DNA of 64,000 bases from the NCBI GenBank assembly GCA_037349315.1, contig JBAIAC010000035.1:11360501-11424500 (forward strand), written 5' to 3'. Within the stretch, counting starts at the first letter, position 1; each line of letters starts with the position of its first letter. This stretch comes from Chelydra serpentina (Eukaryota > Chordata > Testudines > Chelydridae). Positions 33,001-46,400 of the stretch are shown in pieces. Under the pieces are notes generated by a model that did not search any database, was not told the DNA's origin, and saw only the letters and a list, made by a program, of their open reading frames with translations. The translations under genes and the position numbers were made by a program.

Positions 33001-34105
33001 CTCATGCTTCAGCACTGCTCCTGCAATCAGATTCATGTTAAGCTGACCCCAGCCTGTACATGGATTCCCATTGATGTTAATGGGATTCCATGTATGGGAA
33101 GTAGTCTGCCCATGAGGATCCGATTGCAGGATCAAAACCATAGACCGCTAAATTTTCTGTTTTTCCAAATAATGGTTAAATTAGCAATATTTTGAGTGCT
33201 TATTTTATTCATACAGTGACCCTCCTCACCTCTTGACTAAAGAGCGTTGGGTGCTGCAGCAACATAAAAATCCCAGTACAAATAATAAACAAAATAACAA
33301 AAAGTCAAACAAAGCAGCCTAATGCGGGGTGTGGGGGGAGGGGTGATAATTATACTTTAAAAGGGCTAAATATGAAATCAGTCAGTTTAAGATCTGAGTT
33401 TTGTTTGATTTGCAAATCAGAGTAATTAATATAAAAGGATTTAACATTATCAAATAACATTCATAGTTAGACTTCAATTACCTGGAAATTTCTGAATTGA
33501 TTCAAGCATTAAACACATTTGTCTTTTCAGTTTGAACTTTAAAGGTTAGCAGAATAATGTATCTTTTGAACATCTGAGCTTGTAAAGAAACTCTACTTTG
33601 TGTCCAATTCAAATGTTCTTTATATTCCCAGCACTTACGTAAAATGAAGAACTTTAAGGATTTTCAGAATGTGTTTTAACTTTAAAGCGTTTCATTACTA
33701 AAGGACTTTAATAATTCAGAGAACTTTCCTCTAGAAAAAAGAAACAAAGACAACTCCCCTTTAAAGAGTCTTTGGGAAGAACTGAGAGCTAGAAAGAGCA
33801 CTAATTAATAAAAGATTTTTTTGTTAGGTACAGAATAGCCTTGATATTTTTTTTCAATCAGTTTGAAACAAAACATATTGTTTAACCTGAATGAGAGGAT
33901 TCCATTTTTGTAGCTGTGTATGAATTTGCTGCTAAAATTCCTGTTCATATTGACTGTCCATCAGACTGCATTCATAACTCTGCTGGACACTAAAAACCAC
34001 GGACTTAGCAGAGATACTGGTTTTATGGCTCATTACAACAACTTATAACACAGCCATCTGCCTGCTAACTATTAATTTTTCACTTCATTTTAAGTGGTCT
34101 CCTAC
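30074..34105. other. Intergenic, unassigned
   Basis: No gene. Contains two overlapping AT palindromes (31205-31222 and 31221-31236), a hairpin at 33057-33094 and relics of 'gatcctgcaa' palindromic repeats (about 31505, 32715). 33400-33960 is AT-rich and repeat-poor. Confidence 0.5.
33057..33094. repeat. Hairpin of a palindromic repeat
   Basis: Arms 33057-33072 and 33079-33094 (16 bp, one mismatch, 6-nt loop), flanked by 'ctcctgcaatcagat' and 'gatccgattgcaggat', themselves inverted: the core of a longer decayed palindromic MITE of roughly 120 bp. Confidence 0.75.
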
Positions 34106-34109
34106 AGCA

Positions 34110-34290
34110 CGTGTGAACCCCTTATGCTTAACAAATCTGTACCACCTTGTATTTAGCTCATACACTCTGGATACCTTCTCCAGACCTGAGGAAGACTCTC
34201 TGTAGCTCTCTGTAGCTGAAAGCTTGTCCTTTCCACCAACTGAAGTTGTCCCAATAAAATATTTTACCTTTAACTACCTTGTCTATCTGT
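34110..34290 (+). repeat. Interspersed repeat, uninterrupted copy
   Basis: Same family as the repeat split by the MITE at 24952. Contains 'gaccaccttgtatttagctc'-like and 'gaaagcttgtcctttccacc' blocks and ends with an AATAAAA-type tail ('ccaataaaatattttacc'). Class unknown. Confidence 0.6.
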
Positions 34291-34314
34291 TATTATTTAG
34301 CATTTATATTCCAA

Positions 34315-34410
34315 TATCTTGTGGCTAACCAGATTAGGGCTCCCTTGAGCTAGGTACTATATAAGCATAAAGTGAATGACCTCCTACAGTCACAGGTTAA
34401 CAATACATGG
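34315..34410 (+). repeat. Interspersed repeat, family X copy 2
   Basis: 'gggctcccttgagctaggta' followed by a 'ctatataagcata' block corresponds to the 'ccccattgtgc(t/c)aggc' and 'tacaaacata' blocks of the other copies. Strongly diverged. Confidence 0.45.
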
Positions 34411-37400
34411 CCATATAGGGACGTTAGAAGGAGTTAGGATTGTATTCCCCAACTTCCATATACTGCATAAGGATTTCTCACAATCACAGCGCCTGTGCTT
34501 TTGAGCACTACGCCACCGGAAGCAATTTGCTGCAAAGGAGGAAGGAGATAGAACCATGGCTAAGCCCTTCGTATGTGGGAGCCAGCAGCAGAGCTTACCA
34601 GTTGCGTGGGGAGGAATGTGCTTTCCTGTTTAAAGGGCTGCAGCTTATTACTGCTTATTCCCTCCACCAGAGTGGCTGTGGAGCTTTTGGAGCTCCTGTG
34701 CCTCCTTGAGGTAGAATGCCTTCCAGTGCTTCCCCTGGAGTGGTGGAGCTCTGCATCCTTCCAGATGCTGGGCTGGGGCTAAGTACCACTGTTCTGCCCT
34801 GTTACGAGTGGTTATATTCATTGGTTCAGAAGAGAAGAAATTTACTGCTCCAGTGGAGGAGGGAAGAATAAATGCCTAAAAATAACATTCAGACCTTCAG
34901 AGTGTGGCTACTGCTCTAATGTTTTAAAGACAAATAATGGGGAAATTATGTTGAATATAAAATCGGATTTTCTGCATTTGAAGAACTAGAAAACTCACAG
35001 CCACTGCAGTTTTGTAAATGGATTTTTAAGAAGCACAGTTGAGAAAAAAGCTCCTCTGATTGTAAAGATCCTTTTTAACCACGAGGCTTTTGAATTGGAT
35101 GTACCAATTTACATATGACTAAAATGCCAAAAGTTCCCAGCAAAACATTAGAATTCATGTAATGGTGCAGAACACCAGCTCCTTGCAGATTCTGACAGGA
35201 GTATTGGATAGCATAATGGAACATGGAATCATGAGAATTTAATTCTACTTATAATTCATCAAGGTCATGGTTTAATGCCAAAAGGGAAATGGAGACTCGG
35301 ATTATAGACATCTAAAGAGGCAAGTGACTTTGTCTTGCTGGTTTATGATTTACTTAACAGCACAGTTTCACAAAACTTACTAGCAAAATATAAGGCCTTG
35401 ATTCTGCACACTGATGCACATGGGCAGACCTCTACCTGAGGTTCTTTACAGGTACAGGGCTCCACCTGTACAGAGCAGCTTGCAGAATTGGGTTCAAGCA
35501 TTGTAAAGCTCTTAGAGTTTGAATTGCAGAAGTACAATGAAAGGTTATTAGAAGTGTCTGGTACCTGAGCTAACCCCCAGGTTACCTTTAAACAGGTATT
35601 TTGTTGGATGGCCAAAATCTTTGTATTTTTCTTTCTGGGTTAGGGATTCCTAATGATGCAATCAGATGGAATTTCTTGAGTGTTCAGGTCATATTTATAA
35701 AATGTCACTCGCTTGCAAGCAACGTAAATAAGAAGAAATGTTGTTTAACTTCAGTAATACGAGAGATGGCTGAACTGGTTTAGATGAAATACAAATTACT
35801 TTGAACATTTGTCCAGAACTTGAAATGAACCATTTTTCAGGTTTGAAGATTTTCAGTTAGCTTTCATTAATTACTTTTCAGTTCCTCCTATGTCTTCACT
35901 TCCAGGGTTAGAGTCTGACCTTACTTACACAAACATGCTCTGTTCTCTTCAATGAGGTTCGTTCTGATGTATATTGTTGTTAGTGAGATCAGAACCAATT
36001 GCTTACAGATGAAAGGAGCAATGCTAAATTACCATAAGCGAGGCTGCTTTTTGTGTATATATGGTCTAAATGAGGGATGGAAGTGTCTACAACCTCATAA
36101 GATAGCCTTTTCGTGATATTTCCTGCTGAAAAAGGACAAGATTAGCTAAGAAACCAGGCCAAGATTTGTAAAAGTAGTCATGGATGTCTCCATTTTGGGA
36201 AGAGATTTGAAAGGCGCTTGATTTAAAGAGGCAGATGCTTAGCTGTTTCTGAAAATCAGGCAACCTTTCAGGTGTCTCTAGTTGCACATCCAAAAATTCA
36301 GGGACCCCAAATCACTAGTCAATTCCCCCAAACTTCTGGGTGTTGTCTGAACCAAGTCTTTTTGGATTTACACATTACTAGTTAACACATGAAGTTGTTG
36401 TATCATGCAAAATAAAATCGCTTCACAAATAACCCAGGGAAAACCCTGCTCTATTTACAAATGTGCTTTTTATGAGTGGTGATGGACGTGAAAATTGTGA
36501 TGCCAGGAAAGACTCCTGGTTGTATCTATTTTCATTCCAAAACTCTGAATGCTCTTCGACTTGACAGCTAATACGTGGTGTCCAACCACATGGAAGCAAT
36601 TGTGAAAGGCCTGGATATGTTTGTGTGCTCTGACATCCTGGGCAGTGTGCTGTGTCAGTAAAAACAAAAAAAACCTATCACTAATCAAGAGATCGTGGTT
36701 AAAAATAAATGAATAGCTTTAGATAGAAAGTTGGATCTTTGGGTCTTCACTCATCCACTTCAGAACTGGTTCAAAGTTATCCCAGGTAATAAAAAGACCT
36801 TGCTAAAATAAAAGACCTATCCAACCTAATAAAAAAAGCTTGACAGAGTTACAATGTCGTTTTCTGGGGAGCTGTAACTGCTGTGTTATAGCCAGTCCAT
36901 TCAGAACTAAGCTCAGAGCCCAGACACTGACAAAGCTTACAAAGAGAAATGAATTGTGTTTGGACCGGATATACAAAGAAGTGCTGTGTAGAGGTTGAAA
37001 CCATTTTGGGAGCTGAATACCTTTCCTGCTTAGAAAAGGACATGACAATGAATTTCATTTAAAGACTGGATTCGTTTGCAAAGGAACAATGAGGTTGTTT
37101 ATCAGAATACAGAGAAGTCATTTCATATGCAAGCAAAGCTCTGAATAATGTTAGATAAGATGCAACTCATGAGTAAACAGTCTCTTCTGTAATATGGCTA
37201 TAAAATAAAGGAGTGACGAAACTTGACATTCACTCATGCTATCAGATTTGTTGTTTGTGAAAATGTCGGGGTTGAGAACATGTTGTTTATACCAGGTCAC
37301 TTTATTAATTGTGGATAATATTAATTGCAAATGTACCTTTTTTTTATTTGAGAGTCATTTGTGAGCAATCCCCAACCTGTGTGATTGTATTTGTTGTTAA

Positions 37401-39520
37401 TAACTATTCATTGTATTAGTTGAATAATTTTCAGCCTATGAGTTTTTCACAGCTTTTTCACTTCAACAATTTGCTATTTGTTTATCATGGCCTGTGATTG
37501 GTCACCTAAGTTACATAGCATTGTTTCTGGATGACTGTAACGTTTAATCAGGAAAATAGTGACTATCATATATCTGGTATGAATTTGTGAATATTCATTT
37601 GTACTAACACTTGTGAATACTCTGTGGTTGTTTGTGAGTATTTAGACAACGTATAATGACCCCACAAATAACAGTAAAGTCAATACATTTATGAATAAAT
37701 GTGTTTGTCAATCTGATCCCCCTCCTCCTCTTGCTCACTCCCAACTGTGCTAATATATCCTGGTACATCAAACTTTTGCTAACAAAGTCGCTACTTGAAA
37801 TCAAATTAAGTAAAAAGTTTACTCCAGGTGAGTCAGCTAAACTATTGCCCAAATCTTGATGTCCTTATTCAGTATTTACTCAAGCAAAACTCCCATTGAA
37901 CTGTAACAGGAGTTTTACACAGATCTATTTTACAAAGAGAAATTACCAGGCAGAGATGAAAATCTGGACTACTCTGAGTGAAACTGTCTTTCAAAATGTG
38001 CTTAAATCATAAGTAGTTGATAAGTATTATTTTCACAGGGAAGGGCATATTCACATGAAGGTATAGCTTTAGCTTGAGAAGGCAATTCCATAGACCCTTT
38101 AAAAATACAAACTACTTGTCAATTCTTGTTCGTTTGTAGAAACCATTGCTGTATTGGTAGTGATAAAAACAGCAGCTCAAAATAAACCATCAGACACAGC
38201 AATGTGCATGGTTTCTGTCTAGGTCAGGAGTAGTTGTCTTAGCTCCTTGGCAATCTAGAAAGTTCATAGACTGTAAAATTTTAGAAACAGTCCAGTGAGG
38301 AATGCTGCTCTTATGATTTAAGAAAGCCAGTGCTGGTGTATATACTCCTGGCTAAAAGTTTAAAGACTGGGTGCGTCAATTAGGCTCCTAACTCCATCTT
38401 TAAGTACTTAAAGAAGTACTTGTCAAAGTGAGTCAATGCAAGATGGTATGTGGCATTGGAAGCCTAATTTCAGGTAACAATTTTGAAAGTCCTGTTCCTT
38501 ATCTCTGGGAAAGTGAGAGAGGGGTTAACCTATCTCAAACTAGCAGGGCCACAGCTGTCTGTCCTTATTGTGGGGACTGCAAGGGAGTGGAGTGAGGTCA
38601 GCTGTGGGGAAACCAGTGCCTGGCTCCTTCAAAAGGGGCTAAGGCGGGGAATGGAGGCTATTCCTGAGTTAGAAGCAAGCCCAAATGGGTAGGCTGAGGT
38701 AAACCTCACTTCTTTTCTCTATGTGTATGTACCCTTGATTTGAAAAAAATATTGTTTGTTGGGCTTGACCTGACCTGCTGAGAAGCAAGGCTCAGTTTTC
38801 ATTTTGCTGGTGACTTGTAATAATTGTAGCCTGAAGAGCTTTGTTCTGTTTTGGGTGTGCCCACCCCCTGCCCTGTACATCTTGTATTCTTCAGTCAGTG
38901 TAGGGGATGAAGAAGATTTGGAGATATATAGATGGCAGCGATTTAAGTACTTACATGAAGTGTTCATAGTGAATGTATGGGACCGTAATATATAATCTGC
39001 AACAAGAACTTGTAAGAACTACAATACTGCACAGCAAGTAGTTAAACTTGATTTTGTTTGAGTCCAAATACAAAAGTATAATTAAATGCTATACATGGCT
39101 GCCTTAAACCCAAACTATCCTTGTTGGGGGCATTTCATTTTAGGAGGACTGTGCAATTCACTGGCCAACATGGGTTCTCACTCTAGCTACAGACATGGGC
39201 TTTCTCTCTGGCTGCATGAGTGGCAGCGACTTGCTTTCTGTATCAAACCGCCAATGGCAGCAGGACTAGTAAAGAAAAAACTGACCACCTGCCCCCTCTC
39301 CCTGCCCACTAGAAAAGAACCAACCTCAGAGTTTGAGTGCCACTTCCAACTGGAGTTGTGGCCTCCATTCTTTGTGGCCATAAATATCTTAAGGCTGGCC
39401 CTGGATACATATTTACTAGCAATCAGGAAATTGGAAAGAAGCTATTTCCTTTTCAGACAATTTCCAGACAAGTCTGATTCAGAAAGATACATCTGGTGGG
39501 TGAAGCTTTATGTGTAAAGC
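34411..39520. other. Intergenic, unassigned
   Basis: No gene recognised. Palindromic-repeat relics at about 35395-35495 ('gattctgcacactgatgcac'), 37870-37920 and 38360-38475; the remainder is AT-rich. Confidence 0.5.
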
Positions 39521-39524
39521 TATG

Positions 39525-39855
39525 ATTATGTCACGGAATCTGTGACTTCCAGAGACCTCCATGACATTGCCTGCTTCACGCAGGGGTGGCTCCCAGCTGC
39601 CGCAGGCACACCCTTCCTCCCCACACAGCTGCCCAGCTTCCACGGGTGGGGGAGACCCCCCCCGCCCCAACAGACAGCAAGGGACCCTGGAGCTCTCAGC
39701 TGCCACGGGTGCTAGCCCCTCCTCCCTCTCCATTTTGTCAGGGATATTTTTAGTAAAAGTCAGGGACAGGTCACGGGCTTCTATGAATTTTTGGTTCTTG
39801 CCCATGACCTGTCCATGACTTTCACTAAAAACAGCCATGACAAAATCTTAGCCGT
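39525..39855. repeat. Palindromic interspersed repeat with 31-bp stem
   Basis: Arms 39747-39777 and 39801-39831 are reverse complements with about three mismatches and a 23-nt loop. The outer ends 'gattatgtcacgg' and 'catgacaaaatc' also suggest inversion. The GC-rich middle (39585-39720) differs in composition from the surroundings. Confidence 0.65.
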
Positions 39856-41895
39856 ACTTATGTGCTATTGGCTTGATGTTCCTACAGCATACTCATTAGG
39901 AGTCATGGGGGAGGCAAATGAGGAGACCTCTCTATATATAATTTTCAGACAAGCATATTGTCTGAAAACTAATTATGGATTTGATCCTAACCCTTGAATC
40001 TGAACACACTGAAACTGCAAAGTTCTGAGTGGGTACCCAGGTGGTAGGATTACAAGCCAAAGGGAGAAAAGGAGGTAGGCAGCCCACCAAAAAGCCCTCC
40101 TGGGCTGGTCCCTCCAGTTTAAAAGTAGAGGAAAAAATGATGCGGTTCATTAAGTATATATAAAGAACTGGAGAGGCAAAGGCAGCACCAGCTACACCTG
40201 TCGTCAATGCTATACCTCTCCACCTTCTACTCCAAGTAATCCGAGCTAAAAAGAGCAATAGCTATTCCTCCTGTCCACTGAACCAAATGACGTTTCAGTG
40301 TGCTAATCTCCCTCTATTAGTATTGGCTGCTAGTCTCTAAGGGACAGCGTGGCAACACTCAGAAATAAATTACCCATCAAAGTTAATGAAATTCATGGCT
40401 ATGGCTTACTCAGGGCCCAGTTACACAACACGTGCACACAAATGGTGAGCACCCACAGCACAATTCCATTTACTTCAGTGTCAGTGGAAGTATAGGCAAG
40501 AGAAAGGGCTGTACAATCTACCCTTAGGGAGTGTATCCCTGATCTGCTCCTAGTGAGTTATTTTGTAGTATCAATGGGGATGTTTATTGTGCCACAGGCA
40601 CTTAAAGGTACAAGTGTTAAGCCAAAAAGAGAGTACCTTATTTTTACTGTTGTAGAAGAAAGAGACAAAGTATTAAAGTGACTTGAGTGATGCCGAGTTA
40701 ATGATGGCTTAATGAGGATGAGTAAACTAGTTAAGATTAAAAAATAAGAAAATTCCTTTCCTTTCAACTCCAAACATTCACTTTAAATTGTACATGAAAT
40801 GTAGTCTTGGGAAGACCTGCTGTGGTGTTAGTTTGGGGTATACAATGTATTGTATAGTGGTAGCTTGGGGAGAGAGGGAGCTGCGTGAGCCGCAGATGAG
40901 TTTGCTATCTCTGTTGGGCTCTGACTAGAGTAAATTCTTGAGACAGAGTTGCTTCCTGGGAACTGGGCATTGGTGTTGGGCTGATATTTCTGGGAGAAAG
41001 GATTGCCCCTTGATCACCTTCAGGCATAAATATATCCAGTTATCCTTTGAATATACCTAGACACTGTCACTGATTTCTCCTCCCCTGAGAAACTAACCTG
41101 AGAGACCACAGTCATCTGCTAACGCTCAGCGGAGGATGACACTGGTGTCAGAAGAAAGGGCAACAGTATAACTTACATGTCTACGTTCTTGGGTCAGGCC
41201 TGGGATAGAAACAAAAGTGAACATCTGGTAGTATATATAGGCCAGCTAAGTTGTCATCCTCACTAACTGCAGCAAAAAGCCTATGTTGTGCATGAGTATG
41301 CAGCTAAGTTAGGTGACTTCCTCATGACTCTATATTTGAGAAGTAGTATGTGATCATATAGCTAATGGCAACATCATAATGCATCCATGGAAGAGGAATA
41401 TGCTCTGAGGAAAAAGTACCATTAAACTGTGGAAGAGGCTGACTTGAGGAATCTGCTGTAGCAGCAGCAGCGTATGAGAGGGTCTGATCTGTGCACCTCA
41501 GGCTAAGCAAAAATAGACAGTGAGAATGTTTGACCTGGAAAGCTGTAAGGAGAGTCGAAGTCTTGGGAAGACAGTGGCCTACGGAACTGCAGTAACAGTA
41601 GTAACTACATCAGTGAGAGCATGACCTTGGAAACTGTAGACATAACTGAAGGTGACAGTAAAAATGCCAGAATGAGAAACCGAACTCAGTTTCCATGTTA
41701 AAACCTTTGTGTGTGTCTCTGTATTACATATTTTAAATCTCCAGCGGTGTTATGAAAACAGAATTCACATCTTAAGTGATAAAAATGTGTTATCTAATGA
41801 CTACTGTACATTAGATACCAATCAAGTAATTGAATTTATACTACAATGCAATATCCAATGGATCTTTAACTTTCTCTCAGAAAATGATTTTAAGA
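39856..41895. other. Intergenic, unassigned
   Basis: No gene recognised. Confidence 0.5.
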
Positions 41896-42115
41896 CAGTG
41901 TTGCCTAGTGGTTAGACCACTGGACTTCGGTTTTGGGAGATCTGGATTCTATTCCTGGCCCTGTCACTGACCTACTGGGTCTGGGTGACCTTGGGCAAGT
42001 CACTTGGTCTCCCCTTGCCTCAGTTTCCCCATATGCCGATAATGATGTTTGCTTCTCTTGTGAAGTGCTTTGAGCTCTACTGAGGAAAAACATTACATAA
42101 GTACTGGTATTAATA
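41896..42115 (+). repeat. tRNA-derived SINE (Cry type)
   Basis: The tRNA-like head has an A box TTGCCTAGTGG (41901-41911) and a B box GGATTCTATTCC (41944-41955). Then come the typical body 'ccttgggcaagtcacttg', 'cctcagtttccccatatg' and a tail 'gtgaagtgctttgagctcta'. This is the layout of the SINE family widespread in hidden-necked turtles, and one of the better clues to the organism. Confidence 0.88.
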
Positions 42116-42259
42116 GTTATGTTGGATCTATTGTCACTAAAGGTTTGTAGTGTGGGGTGTAGTCCTGATGTTTTAATGCTGAGTCACTTGGATGTACATT
42201 GATTTCAATGATATTACATACAAGAGGAAAATACTAGCTCATGATTGGCTGAAAGCAGT

Positions 42260-43467
42260 TGTGACACGTTGCCCCACCTTTAAGATGCCACTTGATGTAC
42301 TGGGATGCCACTGAGCCCGCCTGTTCTGCCAGCCTGGGCCCCCTTTACCCTGTCTTGCTGAGCCAGGCTCTTAAGCCTTCTCTAGCACACACACAGGCAG
42401 GGCCTTACCGAGCTGCAGAAAGACACAGACACTGAGATCAGCTCTGTCAAGACTCAGCTTAACGGACTTGCCCCAGCGCTCAGGTGCCCACCTCCCTTGG
42501 AGTGCAGACCCAAAGGTATATTGTCTTGCACTGTATAGAAAAATCTGCATAGTGCAAGCTCATAAAAATTCGCTCTCTCCCTCAGTGTGAAGAGAGATGC
42601 ACAGCTTCTTGCCCTCCCTCCCCCAATATGGATTGCACAAACTGGGTTATGTTATAAACAAGAAATAAGTTTAACAACTACAAAAGGCAGATTTTAAGTG
42701 ATAATAAGGGACAGCAAACAGAACAAAGCAGATTACTAAGCAAATTAAAAAAACATGCAAACTAAGCTTGATTCACTAAAGAAACAGGTTACAAAATGTA
42801 ATTTCTCACCCTAAATGTTGAAGTTGGCAGGCTGCAGAGTTTCTGTAGTTTAGAGTTCCAGTTATCTCTTCTTACAGACTAGACCCCTGTCTCAGTCTGG
42901 ACTCACCCCGGCCTTTCCCCTCAGGTACCTTCAGCAGTCTTTCTTCTTGGGTAGGCAATGGAGGAGAGTCGAGATTAATCCCCTCCCCAGCCTTAAAGGA
43001 ATTTACCTACGGTGGGAAACCTTTGTTTGATCCCCATTCCCCTACAAAGGAAAAGGACCAGCAGTGTCCAAGGTGGTATTTTGTATCATGTGATCTTATT
43101 ACTTAACCTTGCAGTGTCAAAGCAACTATGAAACCACGTTTATTTGCAATGTCCACGGGAAGGAACTCCAGGAAGATGGGAGATCCACATCTTTAAAGAC
43201 TCATTGTCTTTTTCTAAGGACCCATCAAGGCTGATCGCTTATTGTGGGCGTCTCCAAGTAGAACCACAGTTGTCATTGTTACATAGTCAATATTCCTAAC
43301 TTAATATATGGAAATGATACATGCATACAAATTGTATACTCACAGTCAGTAAATCATAACCTTTCCAATTATACCTTACAAGACCCATCTTGTATAAAAT
43401 ATCTTATTTAGGCTATATTCGTATCGTAACCATATTTCTATGAAGAATATGGGGGTGTAATGTCACA
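42260..43467. mobile_element. Solo-LTR-like element, copy 1
   Basis: A 1208-bp unit beginning TGTGAC and ending GTCACA, flanked by a perfect 5-bp duplication GCAGT (42255-42259 and 43468-43472). TG...CA ends with a 5-bp duplication fit the LTR of an endogenous retrovirus or Gypsy-type element. No gag, pol or env reading frame is present, so it is a solo LTR. It matches 60955-62141 along nearly its whole length. Transcriptional orientation is undetermined. It has no coding capacity. Confidence 0.8.
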
Positions 43468-43472
43468 GCAGT

Positions 43473-46400
43473 CATTTGATAAAACCAACTTTTAGCTTTT
43501 GCATGGTTATGCCCATATTTCTACTGTACGTGTCACAGCTGGCAGTGAAAGGTATTTACGTGATTTAATTAGAGAAGGATCATAGTATTTATTCAAAGGC
43601 TCTCTAAAGCTTGAATTTTTTCTTCGTCTCATTCTGGGTATAGAATAGCAAGTGTCAACCTATCCAGGTCTATGTATTGTAATTTTAAAGGACTTCTAAT
43701 TCTTTTCCATCTTTTCCAGAAAGATTTTCTTTCCATGTTTGCATGCAATATGATATGAAGCTATGTTTTTCAATAAGATTTCATGTGAAACTTCAGTGAA
43801 TAACATACACAGAATGAACATACATGGAACTTGGCATGCATATAGATAGCCATCATCCTGACCCATTCCCCTTCTTGCCTGGATTAACTATACAATAATA
43901 CCACTCCAATCATTGTGGCAGGGAAGTACTATTTATTAAGAAAGAAGTAGAAGCTGAAATTTGCCTTTAATTTTTAGACTAAAACAGCCCCACCAAAGCT
44001 GCTTTCGATGGTAATGATGATGCTGGAGGAAATGGAAAATACCAGTAATATTATTTTGCTACGTCATCTGGTTACCATAGATTGTGAAGGGTCTGTAAAA
44101 ACCATATGTGGTGTGAAAGTGAAGTAACACTTAAGATGAATCTGCTGGGCCAAGATTTGGTTCCATTGAATTCAAGGGGAGCTTTACCACTGATTTCAGT
44201 GGGACTGGGAGTTGATCCATTGAATGTAACTTGTCTGTGGAACAATAAATCTTGAAGTCTTTACTTTTATGTTCAGTTCTTTACTTAACTTCATGGGAGG
44301 AGAGGGCATTTGTAGGAAGTGATTCAGGGAGGCAACCAATGTACAGGGGCGTAGCTGTCTACCACTGGGCTCTGGCTCGGAGCCTAGGGGAGAGACTGGG
44401 CCTGGACTCCCCTACCAGTCCCTACAGAGGGACAAGTATGAAAGCCTGTCCCTTCGCAGGGTACCTGATTGATGGAAGACCTGGAAGATACAAGGGTCCA
44501 GTCCATGGGGCCCTGACCCAAGGCGGAAGCCATGAACTCCACACTTGATCCTGGAGACTTTCTCATTATTGGACCCTTTATATATACACTCTGAAATGGG
44601 TGGACTTGCAAATGTGACCTGGCAGGAGGGCTGAGTCACTGAGAGGACAGACCGTAGCAGGGTGGAGCAGTAGTGAGAAGTGGAATGCCTGGGAGGCCGG
44701 CCCACCTGACCACCAGGCGGCACTGGCAATGAGCGTTCCCCTTCACACCAGGGTTTTAAAAACATCTCCATAAAGTTGCTCTGACATCATGATCCACTTC
44801 TTTCCCACTTACTCCATTCCTCCAATGTTGTTGTTTTCTCTCTTCCTGCCTATTGTTGTAGGTAGTGTTTTGTGTTCCATCGCCCTCTGCTGGTTGGAAT
44901 CAGACCAGCTTAAGAATTTATTTAGCGGTGCGGTCAAGTGGCTGCTCAGAGGAAACTATCAGCGTTTGAAGTTATTCATAGCAGAGAATCTCTTTAGCTC
45001 AGTTGGGTAGCGGGCAGCATTATGAAGCAAAAGGTCAGCTTTTCTTTCCATCATTGCTCATCTGTGATGTTTAGCTGGTGACTGTTTTGTGAACGGCTGT
45101 AATTGTGCGCGCGCACACACACACACATAAATTGTTTGTACAAAGTGTACAAATTGTGGGCTCGATCCCTGCCGTGTGTCATCTATCTGCCTTTGGTGTT
45201 TGTGGCATGCTAGTCACTGTAGCATCTCTGAAGCCAATGGAAGTTGCAGACCCTTTGTACCTTGCGGGAAATGCTCAGCAGCTTGCAGGATCAGTCTCTC
45301 AATTGGTGTGAGCAAATCTGTAAGGCAGGGGTCTATATTGTGTAGATGTGCATGCTGGTTGAGTGCACAAGAGCTTTTTAAAAAAAATTTGTGCATGGGG
45401 AGGCACAGGGAAATGGCTAGTCTACCGAGAGCTGGAATGCAGTGATGGCAGCACAAATGACCAGCTAGTGAAGTTTCAGTGTAAAGTCTTTTCTTCCTTA
45501 GGGGCAATAAGTAGAAATAATGACCTTTCCCGTGTGTTCAATAAAGAACAGTGTATGTATGCATTAAACGATTCAAGTTTGCACAGAGGGTCTTGTCACC
45601 CTTATCTTTGCAAGTTGGACTCCATATTAACCAATTTTTACACATTCATATATGCACAGGAAACCTCTTATAGTGGAGAAGGAAAAAAACCACAAAACTG
45701 AAGGCTTAAAAAAAAAAAAAAAAAAGGAAAACCCTTAATACTGGAAAAGGAGGAGTACTGACAAAAAATTCCTCTCTTGAGAGTGGTGGCAGAACCTTTC
45801 TTCATCACTGGGAGTGCTGGAAGCTTTAGTCCCAGTAAAGAGCAGTTGTAGTAAAATTGGCTTAGCTCTTCTTCAGTACTCACTGGTAGCTGACACTGAG
45901 GACTGGGAGCCAAGGATGTGTCTTTTCTCCCTTCCTATTCATTCAGAGAAGAGGACAAGGTGATCTCCTTCAAATGTAACACTTAATATCTGCTGGAAAA
46001 TATTAAGACCTACATTCCATGCCTTTTAATACAGAGGAGACTATGTATAATGGAATTATAATTAACTTATAAACGGAGTGAAAGTTCAGTATAAGAGGTC
46101 TCTCCTATGGACATGTGTGCACAGTACATCCAATACCAGTGACCTTTTGCTACATCTTTGATTTAAAATCCATTTTAGGAATATATCTTAATCCATCTGA
46201 GAAACATCTCTTTCCTTATTTATTTTGCAATAACCATTTATAATTACTATAAATGCTATACAGAAAGGACATCTTCCTGTAGCAATGAACAAAAATAATA
46301 ACTTTTCAGCATTACTGTATATCAATAGCCAATTATTTTTGGGTGGATGGGTTCTGGCTGGCTGGTAATGGACTGATAACTCTTCCAGGAAAGAAAGTAT

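Noticed and set aside
41896..41970. tRNA gene
   Set aside because: A and B boxes are present but the cloverleaf is decayed and the SINE body follows directly.
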